A DNA stretch of 64,000 nt from Anopheles merus (lineage: Eukaryota > Arthropoda > Insecta > Diptera > Culicidae): positions 1-64,000 of the forward strand of contig NW_024427740.1 of the NCBI RefSeq assembly GCF_017562075.2. The letters run 5' to 3'. A program made the translations under genes and the position numbers. The notes beneath the pieces were generated by a model, which made no database searches, had not been told where the DNA came from, and saw only the letters and a list, made by a program, of their open reading frames with translations. Below are positions 45,483 through 57,022 of the stretch, piece by piece (within the stretch, counting starts at the first letter, position 1; each line of letters starts with the position of its first letter).

Positions 45483-45743
45483 TGTGAAATATATTCACGA
45501 AAAGGGGCTGGCTGTGATATTTGGAGGAAATTTGAATAGGAAAGTGTACACCTTTATCGCTGGTCGGTTTGCAACTGTATATTCGTTTGTCCTTTTTTGT
45601 ATATAATAATTCATGCAGTTCATAGTTCAAGCAGATCGAGCAGTTTCTAACGTCGAGTAGTTTATAACCTAATCTTAGTTTCCTAACGCTTTGTTTTATG
45701 CAATTCAAATTTATGTTCGAAAATAATTATTCTAATTCCAACA
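45483..45743 (-). repeat. 5' LTR of BEL element, 261 bp
   Basis: On the minus strand it runs from tgttggaatt to ttcaca. It is uninterrupted and serves as reference for the split 3' LTR. Confidence 0.93.
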
Positions 45744-45963
45744 GGAAGGTTATATTGGTTAAATTTCTTGCGGTCAATCACTTCTGGACAATAAAGGAGA
45801 AGTAATTGCAGTCTACTCTGTATTCAGAAACATTGATAACCTTTTTCATTGTTTGCCATTCCGTGACCACAAACCACTACCGTTTGCAACGGTCCTGCTG
45901 GAAAAACGAAATGTTTAACATGTTCAACTGTGTTAAAGAAGTCCTTTTTACTTTCAATTGAAC

Positions 45964-46167
45964 TTCTTCTTCTTCTTTGGCTCAACAACCGATGCCGGTC
46001 AAGGCCTGGCAACACACTTGTGGGGTTGGCTTTCAGTGACTTATTGATTTCCCCCCATAGCAGGATAGTCAGTCCTACGTATGGCGGCACGGTCTATTTG
46101 GGGCTTGAACCCATGACGGGCATGTTGTTAAGTCGTACGAGTTGACGACTGTACCATGAGACCGGCT
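45964..46167 (-). mobile_element. tRNA-derived SINE with 8-bp target duplication
   Basis: A reverse SINE200-like copy flanked by aattgaac (45956-45963 and 46168-46175). Confidence 0.88.
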
Positions 46168-46175
46168 AATTGAAC

Positions 46176-46756
46176 ACTGAGAGTAAAATGAAACATCCAA
46201 TCGATACACACTGGTACAATATGCATACCGTCATTTACTTATAACCCGACTACGAATGATAAATGAGATCCTTGGATTGTATCAGTCATGTAATATTCTA
46301 ATTGGATTCTGATTCTTCAAATATTCTAACAGGAATTGAATGTAAAATGCTGAACAAAACTCTCATTCACTCCATAGCAACGTCCATCGCTAAACATAAA
46401 CAATGTTCACTTTAACTGTCAAAATTTTCCCATGGCTTTCTGTCAATTTACTCTAAGCGCTTCGACCTGTTCTCTTTCAAGGACCTTGACTTGCCTAATG
46501 CACAAACAATCTTAGAATCTTCGTTATTTGCACTTAAATACTTTAAAAAGCACTTAAAATATTTTTTATTGTAAGCTAAACCAAATCTGAACTAATTAAA
46601 ATCCATTTTTGGATCAAAATAATGTCGTCGATGAGGATACCAATGTGTACTACGTATGTTTTGCTACGAACAAAGCGAACCGTTCCTATGGAAATTCATT
46701 TCACCCATTCTGTCAAAAGGTGCTTTTTTTATTCCGAAATTAGTTGTCAATTTGTA
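46176..46756. other. interval without recognised features
   Basis: AT-rich. The part near 46400-46490 shares short words with 33640-33760, perhaps another dispersed repeat, but I could not delimit it. Confidence 0.35.
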
Positions 46757-46905
46757 TGGGACGAGACCACCTGGTCTTCATACACTTTGATAGAATCTGC
46801 ATATACGATAAAAGTTACCCACTATAGAACGATGTTGCTAACCAACTACGGGCGCTTGGATGATTTTCCTTTATTTTCGGGGTTTCCTTTCATCGAGGCA
46901 ACTAG
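46757..46905. repeat. dispersed repeat G, copy 2
   Basis: Contains gagaccacctggtct ... atacactttgat, then gttgctaaccaactacgggc, matching 21240-21352 and partly 31300-31330 and 33600-33630. Confidence 0.6.
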
Positions 46906-46917
46906 TTAATTTGGCCC

Positions 46918-48238
46918 GGTTACTTACTTACTTACTTATCCGGCACTACAACCGCTTTGCGGTCTTGGCCTGCCTCAGGAGTGTCCGAAACCGCTCACAG
47001 TCTCGCGCCTTCGTCTGCCACTCCGTTATCCCTGCCCTAATGACGGACGCCTCCACGCCATCTTGCCACCTCAATTTGGGCCTACCACGCCTCCTCTGTT
47101 CTTGTGGACGGCCTAAAAAGACTTTACGGGCTGGGTCGTCCCTTTCCATGCGTATAACATGGCCAGCCCACCGGAGCCTGGCGAGCTTTATACGCTGTAC
47201 GACAGTGAGGTCACCGTACATCTTGTATAGCTCGTCATTATAGCGGCTCCTCCATTGTCCTTCCACACATACGGGGCCAAGTATCCTTCTGAGTATCTTC
47301 CTCTCGAACGCGGCTAAGAGGGTTTCGTCAGATTTAGAACAGTGTCCATGTCTCAGAGGCGTATGTGAGTACTGGTACTATATAGGTACTATATAGTCCC
47401 AGCTTCGTTCGTCGCGACAGGTTCTTTGAGGTGAACTGCTTTTTCAGGCTGTAGAATTATGGTTGGCCGCCAGCATCCTTGCGCGCAACTCAGCTTCCAT
47501 GCTATTGTCGTTGCTGACCTTTGACCCAAGATAGGTGAATTCTGGGACGACTTCAAAAGTGCGTTCACCTATCTGTACATCACGCCTACGTAGATTCGGA
47601 TTATTTATTGGTAGGTCCGCTGATGTTGCCACCATCAGTTTGGTCTTTGCCTCGTTTATCTGCAATCCGAGGCTCTCTGCCGCCTGCTCGATCCCTTGGT
47701 AGGCTTCTGCTACATAGGAGAGCCGCAGACCAATGATGTCTATATCATCAGCGTATGCCAGGATCTGGGTTGACTTATAGAAGATGGTTCCCGTAGTCTC
47801 CACCCTCGAGTTACGGATGGCCCTCTCTAGCGCCAGGTTGAATAGGAGACAGGCAAGCCCGTCTCCCTGGCGCAGACCTTTGGTGGTAGCAAAAGGTCCT
47901 GAGAGTTTTCCATCCACCCTCACCTGGCATGTGACGTTGGTCATAGTCATTCTAACTTGCCTTATCAGTTTGGCCGGGATTCCAAATGAGCTCATAGCGT
48001 CGTATAGTTTTACCCTGGCTATGCTATCATACGCGGCTTTGAAGTCTATGAAGAGATGGTATGTGTCGTGTCTGTATTCAGCCATCTTCTCCAAGATCTG
48101 CCGCATGGTGAAGATCTGATCAGTGGTTGATTTTCCGTTTCGGAATCCTCTTTGATAGTTTCCGACTATCTCTTCGACGTGCGAGACAAGGCGATCCTGG
48201 AGGATCAGGGAGAATATTTTATAGGCGGTATTCAACAC
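46918..48238 (-). pseudogene. RTE-type non-LTR retrotransposon, reverse transcriptase and C-terminus
   Basis: The minus-strand frame 48238 to 47444 (264 codons) carries reverse transcriptase motifs: QRGFRNGKSTTDQIF, LFIDFKAAYDSIAR (first catalytic Asp), TKGLRQGDGLACLLFNLALE and the catalytic AYADDIDIIG box, then INEAKTKLMV and FTYLGSKV. A second frame (47266 to 46946) gives the C-terminus with RWAGHVIRMERDDPARKV and a glycine-arginine hinge. The stretch between them has frame changes. The 3' end is a tandem tetramer (tacttact on the plus strand, 46921-46938), typical of RTE tails. The endonuclease is missing, so the copy is 5'-truncated. Catalytic residues are intact. Confidence 0.9.
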
Positions 48239-49269
48239 CGTAATACCCCTTCATTAGTTTCAAGGGATACATTAAAAAATACTGATTCAAAATTCATACC
48301 AATCCTGGGACAAATCCAGAAGCCATGTCCATCCTAAAATTTTTACAGAAATCGTTCTGGTGCTGGAACTGATTCCAATTCCATATACCGTCTGAACTCA
48401 CTGGTTGAACTTCGATTCCCTGCCAACTGTTCAATATGTACTTTTTAGTTAGCACGTTTTTCGTTACAAAAAATTACTAATTTTTTTCTCGGCAGGCCAT
48501 AAGATCTTTATATTATTTTCAAAAACCGAGTTTTCCATACAAACGCATTCTTTGTAATTAAACTGTCAGCCAACTATCGAGCGGTCAATTAAAAAGTATG
48601 CAAAAAAGGCATTCAATTATTGAATTCTGACTGTATGTGTAAAAATTTGTCATAAACCTGGCCCTGGAACTAATCATAACCCCTAACCGATCTTTCAACT
48701 GATTCTGACACCATACCGGTCGTGGAATTAATCCCGATCCCATACCGCAGTTATCTCTAACCTTTTTAAGATCACAGATCAACTGGCTTTGAATACACAT
48801 TTGCCGCTGCTAACATTTACAGGGATTACATTTAATGGACTTAGTTCAAAGCTTTTTGATCAAACATATATTGAAATATTTTTCTAGACATTCCTGTTGA
48901 AATTTTCATCTCGATTATGGCGAAAAAATGCACATTGTGTAGTGTATTAAGCTTTTCTATTTAAAAACAAAAGAACAATTCTTTCGCGGACCTTTTCTTT
49001 TCACACCTCGGACCACAGCTTGGATAACTGCTACAAAAACCATATCGGTCCTGACATTGATCCCGAACTCATACCGGAACTTACAATAAACCAAAAACGA
49101 TGCTGGAACCGATCCTGACCCCATGCAGATCCTGTTACATATACCTATGGGTACTGGAACTGATATCAAACCCATACTGCTCGCTTTTATAATTCGGAAC
49201 TTGAAAAGTATCTGAACCTGTCTAAATCATGGAACTATGCAAAACAGTCTTGTTGTCTTCCTTTTTTTG
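48239..49269. other. degenerate short-repeat region, no gene
   Basis: Many diverged units of about 25-30 bp built on ggaactgat, cccgacccc and cataccgg words occur between about 48280 and 49210 on the plus strand. They look like a decayed minisatellite. The short open frames reading through them (48585-48800, 48957-49175) are repeats, not genes. Confidence 0.5.
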
Positions 49270-49440
49270 CATCAGAGGGTCCCGTGGTGCTATTGTCAAC
49301 TCGGACGACTTAAAAACATGTCCATCTTGGGTTCAAGCCTCGTATGGACTATTGCCTTAAGCAAAGATTGACTATCTGGCTGCGTGGTACCTAATAAGTA
49401 TCGAAAGCCTGTAATTGCCGGTATGAGCTGTTACCCCTAA
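49270..49440 (+). mobile_element. divergent tRNA-derived SINE, second subfamily
   Basis: The head (ggtgctattgtcaactcgga, then tgggttcaagcc) resembles a tRNA gene, but the body (gattgactatctggctgcg ... cgaaagcctgta) matches the subfamily at 55866-56062 rather than the SINE200-like copies. Confidence 0.65.
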
Positions 49441-49597
49441 TAGAATGTAACTTTTTGTACAAATGTTTCCGCAACATGTTCATATACAGTTCATGCTCGG
49501 TAATCCATATTTGAATCCAGTGCGGATTATCGAATGAAGTTTTTATGTGTTTTTTTTTAATATTTTTGTTCCGGTTCTTCAGTTGATTATTACATTA

Positions 49598-49981
49598 CAG
49601 GTGTCCCCCGAGATACGACTGTATTTGGGACCGAAAAAATGTCCCAAAGCAAGGCGTAAGTCGAAAAAGTCGTATGTCGAATATCTATGAATATAAAGTT
49701 TATAATCGAAGTTGAAGAGTTGGAATTTATGATATCGTGCATTTTATTTAAAATAATGTTCGATAATGTAATAATTATATTTTAAAAACCGTACACAATA
49801 TAGATATTCAAGATAGGGTAGTAGTGGAATCTTTCGAAATGTGTGTATAACGGTTATCAGACCAGATATTCAAAAAATACATCAATTTCTTTGTCAATGA
49901 CAGCCTTTAACTGTCAAAATCAAAATCGTCGTATCTGCGAATCGTCGTAACTCGAGAGGGTCGTAACTCGAGGGACGCCTG
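49598..49981 (+). mobile_element. TA-flanked MITE, family A, best copy (384 bp)
   Basis: Left end caggtgtcccccgagatacg and right end (reverse complement caggcgtccctcgagttacg) are near-perfect inverted repeats. TA lies on both sides (49596-49597 and 49982-49983). Both ends repeat the word cgagttacgac or close variants. No coding capacity. Confidence 0.88.
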
Positions 49982-50163
49982 TACCTACATATTCATGTTG
50001 TACAAAGAATGTTTATAATTTTAAAAAATAAAAGGATATTTATCTCTTTAATCATATTTCACTACTTTTGGCCAAACAGTGTTTCATCTCATGATTTGAT
50101 TGTCAAAAGTGCGGATTTCTGAGCGTATACAGTATCTGGACCTACAGTAGTGGCTACCTATAG

Positions 50164-50833
50164 TCTTCTTCTTTGGCTCAACAACCGTTGTCGGTCAAGG
50201 CCTGCCTGCACCACTTGTGGGTTTGGCTTTCAGTGACTAATTGATTTCCCCCCATAGCAGGATAGTCAGTCCTACGTGTGGCGGCATGGTCCATTTGGGG
50301 ATTGAACCCATGACGGGCATGTTGTTAAGTCGCACGAGATGATCGGCCTCAGCACAATTTTTCGATCGAAAAAATTCGATAGGTGCTCACGTAAAACTGA
50401 CAGTAAAATTATTTCTTTTATACCACTTCATGAACTTGGCCACCGAGGTAAATAATTTTTTAAAATAATTAATAAAAAAAATTTAATCACCCAAAATATT
50501 GAAAAAGAACCAAAACATTTACCAACTTGCTTTAACATAACGTTTTTCAAAAACATCAACCTTGATTTGTGACATTTTTCTGATATTCGACAATTTCCGC
50601 AGCTCAATGCGTCGCGGATTTATCCCCATACAAAGCGGAACGATCGAATTTTTGTAGCATAGTTCATTTTGCTCGTGAGTGTCATGGTATGCCAGTTTTC
50701 AAAAAGACCAGTAAAATGAACACCTTGACGGTGAAATGAGTGTCGAATGACACCAAAATGACTGCCGGATCGATAGAATTTTTTCGATCGAAAAATTGTG
50801 CTGAGGCCGGATAACTGTACTAAGAGACCGGCT
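50164..50833 (-). mobile_element. tRNA-derived SINE interrupted by MITE C
   Basis: The SINE runs 50164-50343 and its last ~20 bp (head end) resume at 50813-50833 (taactgtactaagagaccgg). The MITE sits within the tRNA-like head. Confidence 0.8.
50344..50809. mobile_element. MITE family C, copy inside the SINE (466 bp)
   Basis: Ends cggcctcagcacaatttttc with inverted complement, and gat on both sides (50341-50343 and 50810-50812). About 90% similar by eye to 7947-8432. Confidence 0.88.
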
Positions 50834-51210
50834 ATGCTGTCCGGCTATAGTAGGAGGGCAAAATTCTGATTTTGAGGTATCTTCGACAGTTCCTCGGAAC
50901 ACTTATTGGAAAACTATCCTAACACGTCGTTGATGAAATTGTTTAGCTCTGCTTTAGCTAAAAATTACGCCAATATATGAAAAAATCCCGAAAAATCACG
51001 CAAAAGCGTGCAACCATAGAATTCTGACTGTAACTTGCATCGTTCTTTCCTTACTTCTCGAAACACTCAAAACCAAGTCGGCGTTGCGACGGGTTGTCCA
51101 TAACCAAAGCGGGTGCCATTGTATGAATGTAAACTAAACAAAAAACATTCAAGCTACCACTGGAAAAGTAACGCTGATCAGCCTTCACTAGAATTTTATA
51201 ATAGAGACTA

Positions 51211-51500
51211 GCTTACATCTGTTTCCATCTACGTTCGAATCTCATGCCGTTTGCATCGAATCGCAAACCGCCTGCTTCGAATCGCATGCCACTACGATCG
51301 AATGCGTGCATCCATGGTTGAATCGCGTGCCAGTACGGTTGAATTGCGTTCCACTATGGTCGAATCATATGCCACTACGATCGAATCGTGTGCCGCTACC
51401 ATTGGATTTCTGAAAGCAAGAGCATAGTAAACTGTTTGTTCACGTTTGAAAGATGTATCTTTCTTCGCCGACGGCATTTCGTTTGTAAAATACTAATTGT
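51211..51500 (+). repeat. 21-bp periodic repeat, copy 4 (longest)
   Basis: About eight degenerate units from 51235 to 51405 (tgccactacgatcgaat and variants), followed by the conserved tail gagcatagtaaactgtttgt. It abuts the 5' end of the CR1-like copy. Confidence 0.75.
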
Positions 51501-51504
51501 AATT

Positions 51505-54262
51505 ATTCACTTATTATAGGTAAACCCCACGAATACCCCACCATGTATAACGCACATCTGTACACCATGGTAGTATACATTCCACCGCAGCTTAGCTCCG
51601 AGATATCGACTCTTCGCTCTCTACATGATTGTATCAGCGGCTTCACTCTCACACTGAAGCCTTCGGATCTGATGTTTGTTATTGGCGATTTCAATCAGCC
51701 TAGCCATGGTCCACAGCTGATCCTTCGTCCTCGCCAGCATACTCATCAATCACGCACTATGAACCAACTGCGCGCTCACTGGCCAACAACACCTTTGTGG
51801 ATGGATTTAAATTTAACGGATTAGTGCAACTTAATTACATCAATAATTCACACGGACGCATGTTTGACCTGCTCTACGCTAACAATGCTGCAGCTAAATT
51901 GTGTTCGCCTGTCTTTCCAAGTGTTGTTCCGCTTGTACCTCTTGACTCCTATCACCCGGCGTTTGACTTCAATATACGTATTAACTCGTCGACCCGACGC
52001 AATTCGACGACTCGACAAAACTCGACGACAACCGCATTTTATCGTTATAACTTTGCTAAAGCTGACTATGTGAAACTGAACGACATGATTTCAATGTTTA
52101 ACAATAGCATTCATTGTTCCAATTTTATTTCACTCGACGAACCAGTATGTTCATTCTCGTCCTTCATGCTGCAAGCCTTTGTTGTATGCGTCCCAGTTCA
52201 GCGTCCTAAACCTAACCCCCCCTGGGCGGACCGCACACTCAAACGACTCAAACGTGTAAAAAGAGCTGCTTATCGTCACTACCAAACGCGCCGCTGCCAA
52301 AGATCTCGCTCGATCTACTTTGACACGCACTCTTTATACTGCAGCTATAACAGGTTTTGATATCGCAGATATTTGAGTAAAATCCAACGTAACCTCTGCA
52401 GGTGGCCTGACTCGTTTTGGCGCTTCTACCACAGCAAAACAAAATCCACGCATACACCGAAATCCATTACGTACAAAGGAGCAACAAGTGCCAACACTAA
52501 TGAAATGTGCAATCTCTTCGCGGATCGCTTCGCAGATTGCTTTTCACCGGCCATGAATGATACCGATACCATTGATGCTGCTCTCGTCAACACTCCGGCT
52601 GGCGCAATTAACATGAGCACTCCTTTCATCGACAGTGAGATCGTTTTATCTGCCCTAGCGCAACTATAGCCTTCCTTCGCTCCTGGACCCGACGGAATTC
52701 CTTCTACCGTGCTGAAACGCTGTCAAACGACAGTAGCACCTATCCTTGCAAAATTGTTCAATGCATCGCTAGCCAATGGCTACTTTCCCAAAACATGGAG
52801 AAAATCTTGGATGGTTCCTATTTACAAAAAGGGCGACAGGACAGATGCCATCAACTACCGGGGTATTACATCTTTGTGTGCCATTGCCAAGGTGTTCGAA
52901 CTAGTGATATACAAACATCTGCTACATGCATGCCGCAGCTACCTAAGCCCGTATTAATATGGATTCGTGCCAAAAAAGTCGACTACCACGAACCTGGTTG
53001 AATTTGTAACCTATTGCACTATTCAAATTGATGCCGGAGGTCAAGTCGATGCAATTTATACAGATCTGAAAGCAGCATTCGACTCTCTTCCGCACGCAGT
53101 TCTTCTCGCTAAACTCGACAAGCTAGGAGTTCCCAGCTCGCTCGTACAGTGGCTTAAGTCTTACCTAATTATTCGCAAATACATCGTGAAAATTGATAAG
53201 CACATGTCCAAAGAAATAGTCAGCAGCTCGGGTGTGCCACAAGGAAGCAATATTGGCCCGCTTCTCTTCATATTGTTTATCAACGATGTTACCCCGGCTT
53301 TACCTCCCGACAGTATCAGTCTGTTTGCCAACGACGCAAAAAATTTTGCGCCTATTCACAACACAGGTGATTGTACATTCCTGCAAGACTGCATCGAAAT
53401 TTTCTGTTCGTGGTGCAAGCGTAATGGACTGACTATCTGCATCGAGAAATGCTACTGTGTGTCTTTTAGTCGATGCAGGAGCCCAGTGACTGGGACCTAC
53501 TTCATGGACGGCACTGCAGTTAATCGACAGAATCATGCCAAAGACCTGGGCGTTCTGCTTGACTCTAGTTTGAACTTTAAACAGCATATCGATGACGTTG
53601 TAGCCAGAGGAAATCAATTACTTGGCGTGGTTATCCGGACAACTAATGAATTCCGCAACCCCATGTGCATCAAAGCTGTGTACAACTGCATCGTTCGTTC
53701 GGTTCTGGAATATTCGTGCGTAGTCTGGAGCCCAACTACCGCTTCTTCAATTGCTCGACTTGAGGTGATTCAACGTAAGCTCACGAGATATGCCCTACGC
53801 CTACTTCCCTGGCAGGATCGCAATAATCTTCCTCCGTATGCTGCGCGGTGCCGTCTTCTAGGCCTTGAACCTCTTTCGGTTAGAAGACGCAATGCACAGT
53901 GCTCTTTCATCGCTCGATTGCTAAATGGCTCTATCGACTCATCGCCTTTGTTGCATCGAGTCGATATCTATGCACCATCCCGAACACTTAGGTATAGAGA
54001 AACTCTACGGCTCGCTCAACCCCGTTCCAGTGCTGGTCGGTCTGACCCTATGTTCCGCATGTCGGCTGTCTTCAACACTGTCTCGGATTGCTTCGACTTC
54101 GACATCTCAACTCAGTGCTTCAAGGAACGTCTCCGGCTTTTGCCGTGGCCGCAGTGAATTGCGATGTAAATCTTATTTTTGCTATGTATTTTTTTCTCAA
54201 TTGAACTGTTACATCTTAATTAGGCCATACGGCCCGTTGAAGATTTAATAAATAATAATAAT
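51505..54262 (+). pseudogene. CR1-like non-LTR retrotransposon copy (endonuclease end to 3' tail)
   Basis: The 5' part (51543-51824) holds the C-terminal half of an AP endonuclease (VVYIPPQLSSEIS, then FVIGDFNQPS). After a one-base shift the frame runs from 51797 to 54157 with in-frame stops at 52358-52360, 52667-52669 and 52955-52957. Reverse transcriptase motifs follow: YRGITSLCAIAKVFE, YTDLKAAFDSLPH, SSGVPQGSNIGPLLF. The catalytic box reads FANDAKNF, so the second Asp of the usual ADD is Asn. The C-terminal domain (LEYSCVVWSP, QRKLTRYALRLLPW) is intact for about 390 codons. The tail is an aataat-type repeat. Confidence 0.9.
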
Positions 54263-54264
54263 AT

Positions 54265-55385
54265 ACCCATTCTCCGACAAAACTTACTTTATCTGATCCA
54301 GATTACCAACCCCTGCTTGGCGAAACATATGTTCGGTATCCTCATACCGTGCCCCAGCGATCGTATCCTGTCAGCCTTCACCATCTTCAGGGTGCTCGAG
54401 CCGCCGTAAAACTCAGCAAACTCGTTGTTCATCCTTCTCGTCCAAACTTCATGCTCGAACACACCACCAAAGGTGGTCGGAAAATGCGTGACTCAAACAC
54501 GCTCAAAGCGTTTGCGTCTTCCGCTCGAATGATCCAGGACTCGTGTCCATAGAGGACCACCGGGCGAATCAATGTGCGTTATATCTCATATTTCAGGCGG
54601 ACTGAGTCTTCTGGATCTCAGCAGTCGATGAAGCCCATAGTATACACGATTCCCCTAAACGGAATTCGCTGCTGATGTTGTTGTTCGAAGTAACAACCAT
54701 ACCAAGATAGAAGAACACCTCTACGACCTCGAGACTGTCGCCGTCAACTGATAAACTGCTCCCCAGTTGGTCTGAGTCTGATCAATGATGGTTGATTTGC
54801 ATTTGAGTCACCTTCGTGTAAACGCCTCACACACCTTCACTGTTTCTCGATAATGAAGCATTCACCATTTGAAAGTCATGAAACAATTTCTTCGGCTGCA
54901 TAAAAAATGACAATTTCCAGGGCGATGTTGAAGAGCAGACAGAACAGTCCGTCACCTTGTCTCACAACCTGTGTTCGTCAACAGTACCCTGTGCGTTTCG
55001 TACGATTCCGACATCAAGCTTGATACTCTTTCCTTGCACTGCACCTCGTTCATAGTGTCCTCTACCATCCGGATCAAATTCCCCTGTCGTCTGTTTTTTT
55101 TTAAATAAATATCATGGGTGAATGAAACCTAGCGTCTTCTCATTTCTAGCAGTTCTTTCTGTTCCCAGGTTCTTATAATCATGAATGCACCAATCATTTC
55201 GACGGCAAGCCTCACTGACCCTGTATTTAAGAGCTTGGTCTCTAGCTCATCACTGCCAGCAGGCTTATTGCTGTTAAACTGCTTGATAGATGGCGAAGTT
55301 ACCTTGTCGTCTGTACAGTTACTGTTGCTGGTGTTATTGATGTTTTCCATTCGGAATTTCGATTCGAGCCAAATTCGCCATTCGG
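54265..55385 (-). pseudogene. RTE-type retrotransposon relic, strongly decayed
   Basis: Minus-strand pieces in shifting frames: FNSNKPAGSDELETKLL (55350-55129), then VRQGDGLFCLLFNIALE (about 54970-54910), GDSLEVVEVFFYLGMVV (about 54745-54690) and a block near 54560 with VVLYGHESWIIR-like sequence. The order matches RTE reverse transcriptases such as the copy at 46918-48238, but the catalytic ADD region is lost or deleted. An open frame on the opposite strand (54349-54552) is a shadow. Confidence 0.75.
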
Positions 55386-55418
55386 TTTCATTTAGCGTAC
55401 CGTCCTATGTGGACCTAT

Positions 55419-55537
55419 AAGGCTTTCGAGACTGAATGCAATCCTTGCTACGGAGGGACGGTCCATTCTAAGCTTGAACTCATGACGGGCATGTTATTGA
55501 GTCGTTCGAGTTGATGACTGTACCACGGGATCGCCCC
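55419..55537 (-). mobile_element. partial tRNA-derived SINE
   Basis: Reverse copy with the B-box complement cttgaactcatgacgggcat and a head ending accacgggatcg. The 3' half is truncated. It belongs with the second SINE subfamily (ccttgctacggagggacgg). Confidence 0.7.
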
Positions 55538-55865
55538 ATCCTGTTCTATCGTGTTACAGGTTCCTTTTCAAGACTGATACCATCCTAAACCTTTTTTTCA
55601 TTTAAATTTAACTTTAAATTAACAATATTTAGAAATCAACTTATCTGGATATCTGAAGATGTTATCACATTTTAAGTTTATTTTACATAACACAAATAAA
55701 AAATAATTGTAATATGGCAGCAAATCCTATTGACAGAACTGATTGTCCTCCTTTGCACAAACTACCATCAATAGGTTCAACCCAGTACTGAATTTTACTT
55801 ACTTTCCGTTCAGTCTACATTAACTGAATTTAAGTTTAACCTAACCAAATACACACGAAGCAAAT

Positions 55866-56062
55866 GGGGCGGACCCGTGATACATTCGTCAACTCGAACG
55901 ACTCAATAATACGCCCGCAATGGGTTCAAGTCCGGAATGGACCGTCCCCCCGTAGTAAGGACTGACTATGCGGCTATGCGGTACTGAATAAAGTATTGAA
56001 AGCCTGTATAGGCTGGCATGTCCTCGTAGGACGTTTACGCCAATTATAAGAAGAAGAAGAAC
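55866..56062 (+). mobile_element. tRNA-derived SINE, second subfamily
   Basis: Head cccgtgatacattcgtcaac and B-box gggttcaagtcc; body gactgactatgcggctatgc, then gtattgaaagcctg; tail (AAG)n. The body differs from the SINE200-like copies but the tRNA-like head and tail are shared. Confidence 0.8.
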
Positions 56063-57022
56063 ACGATACAAAATTGATTTTATTTTTGCTAAGTTTTCAA
56101 CTCATCTGTTCATCAATACTGTTGTGTGTCCGATGAGATTTTTATCAACCGCATTAATTCTTAGAATACGAAATTATTCAACCTGTGCACTGCTTCCATT
56201 CATGTGAGCAGAGTACAGTTGATCGTAATGATTGTTCATCTCCCATTAAAAGACACAGGGACCGCTACCGGCGTACGGGAAAGTTTGCTGGTGGTCCCTG
56301 TAGACCGCCATAGGGCTGAACGTGTTAATCTGTGCTCTACCTTCTGCAGGATTTTATTGTAGAAAAAGTAATTTGACTGAATCAAACGCCGTAGCTCTAT
56401 GATTAACAACTTGCATTCTGCTTAACATTCAGGTTTTGCTTTGAGTGTTTAAATGTAAGTTGATAATCACTGGTTTTTGAGTTTCATAAATTATAGATGA
56501 TGAGTCCTGCAGTACTTGGACGCTAATGTTTATACTCAGGAAACGGCGCTAGATTTAACACCGTATAAAAGCCAATCGGTATTAATCTCTTTTTTCTATG
56601 ATATTTTGCATGAATTTTTCAAGGGCGATGTCGAACATGCATTTGTATAAATCATCATCGTCATCAATTGTTTGCCATAATCAACTTCATTTCCAGTCAC
56701 AGACCGATGTATGATTATGCTCAAACATTTGAATATAGTCGTTAATCGACTTGCGATTCGGTTTCCCTCAAGCGAAAGAATCATACACGTTCTTGGCTGA
56801 TTTTGGAAAGTAAAGTAGAGAATTCGATGGTTGTTAAGATTGAATTTCTTGCCGGAGCACTTCCGTACGTTCTTTATTGAAAACTCCCATTCACAGCTAC
56901 GTTACTGCGATGCATGTTCTTCTTTTTTTCTTTGTACATTTTTATGTTTTTGTAATGCCTGTTGCGCCTGTCCATCTTCTCTCCCACTCTATTGCGTTCG
57001 GCTTCTACAACTGGACGTTTAG
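56063..57022. other. interval with possible 3' UTR of the candidate gene, otherwise unassigned
   Basis: The stretch 56870-57022, read on the minus strand, would be the 3' UTR of the candidate gene; an aataaa lies near 56873-56878. A hydrophobic plus-strand frame (56877-57116) overlaps the model in antisense and has no domain. Confidence 0.35.

Larger units (their letters stand above)
33862..45743 (-). mobile_element. BEL/Pao LTR retrotransposon with nested element E insertions
   Basis: LTR-to-LTR span on the minus strand. Without the 5675-bp insertion (34047-39721) it is about 6.2 kb, normal for BEL/Pao. LTRs are 261 bp with one mismatch seen between them. The sequence ggaag flanks both ends (33857-33861 and 45744-45748), a 5-bp target duplication. 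Gag, protease, reverse transcriptase, RNase H and integrase follow in BEL order in one polyprotein, broken four times. The nested element split the 3' LTR after the BEL insertion. Confidence 0.95.
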
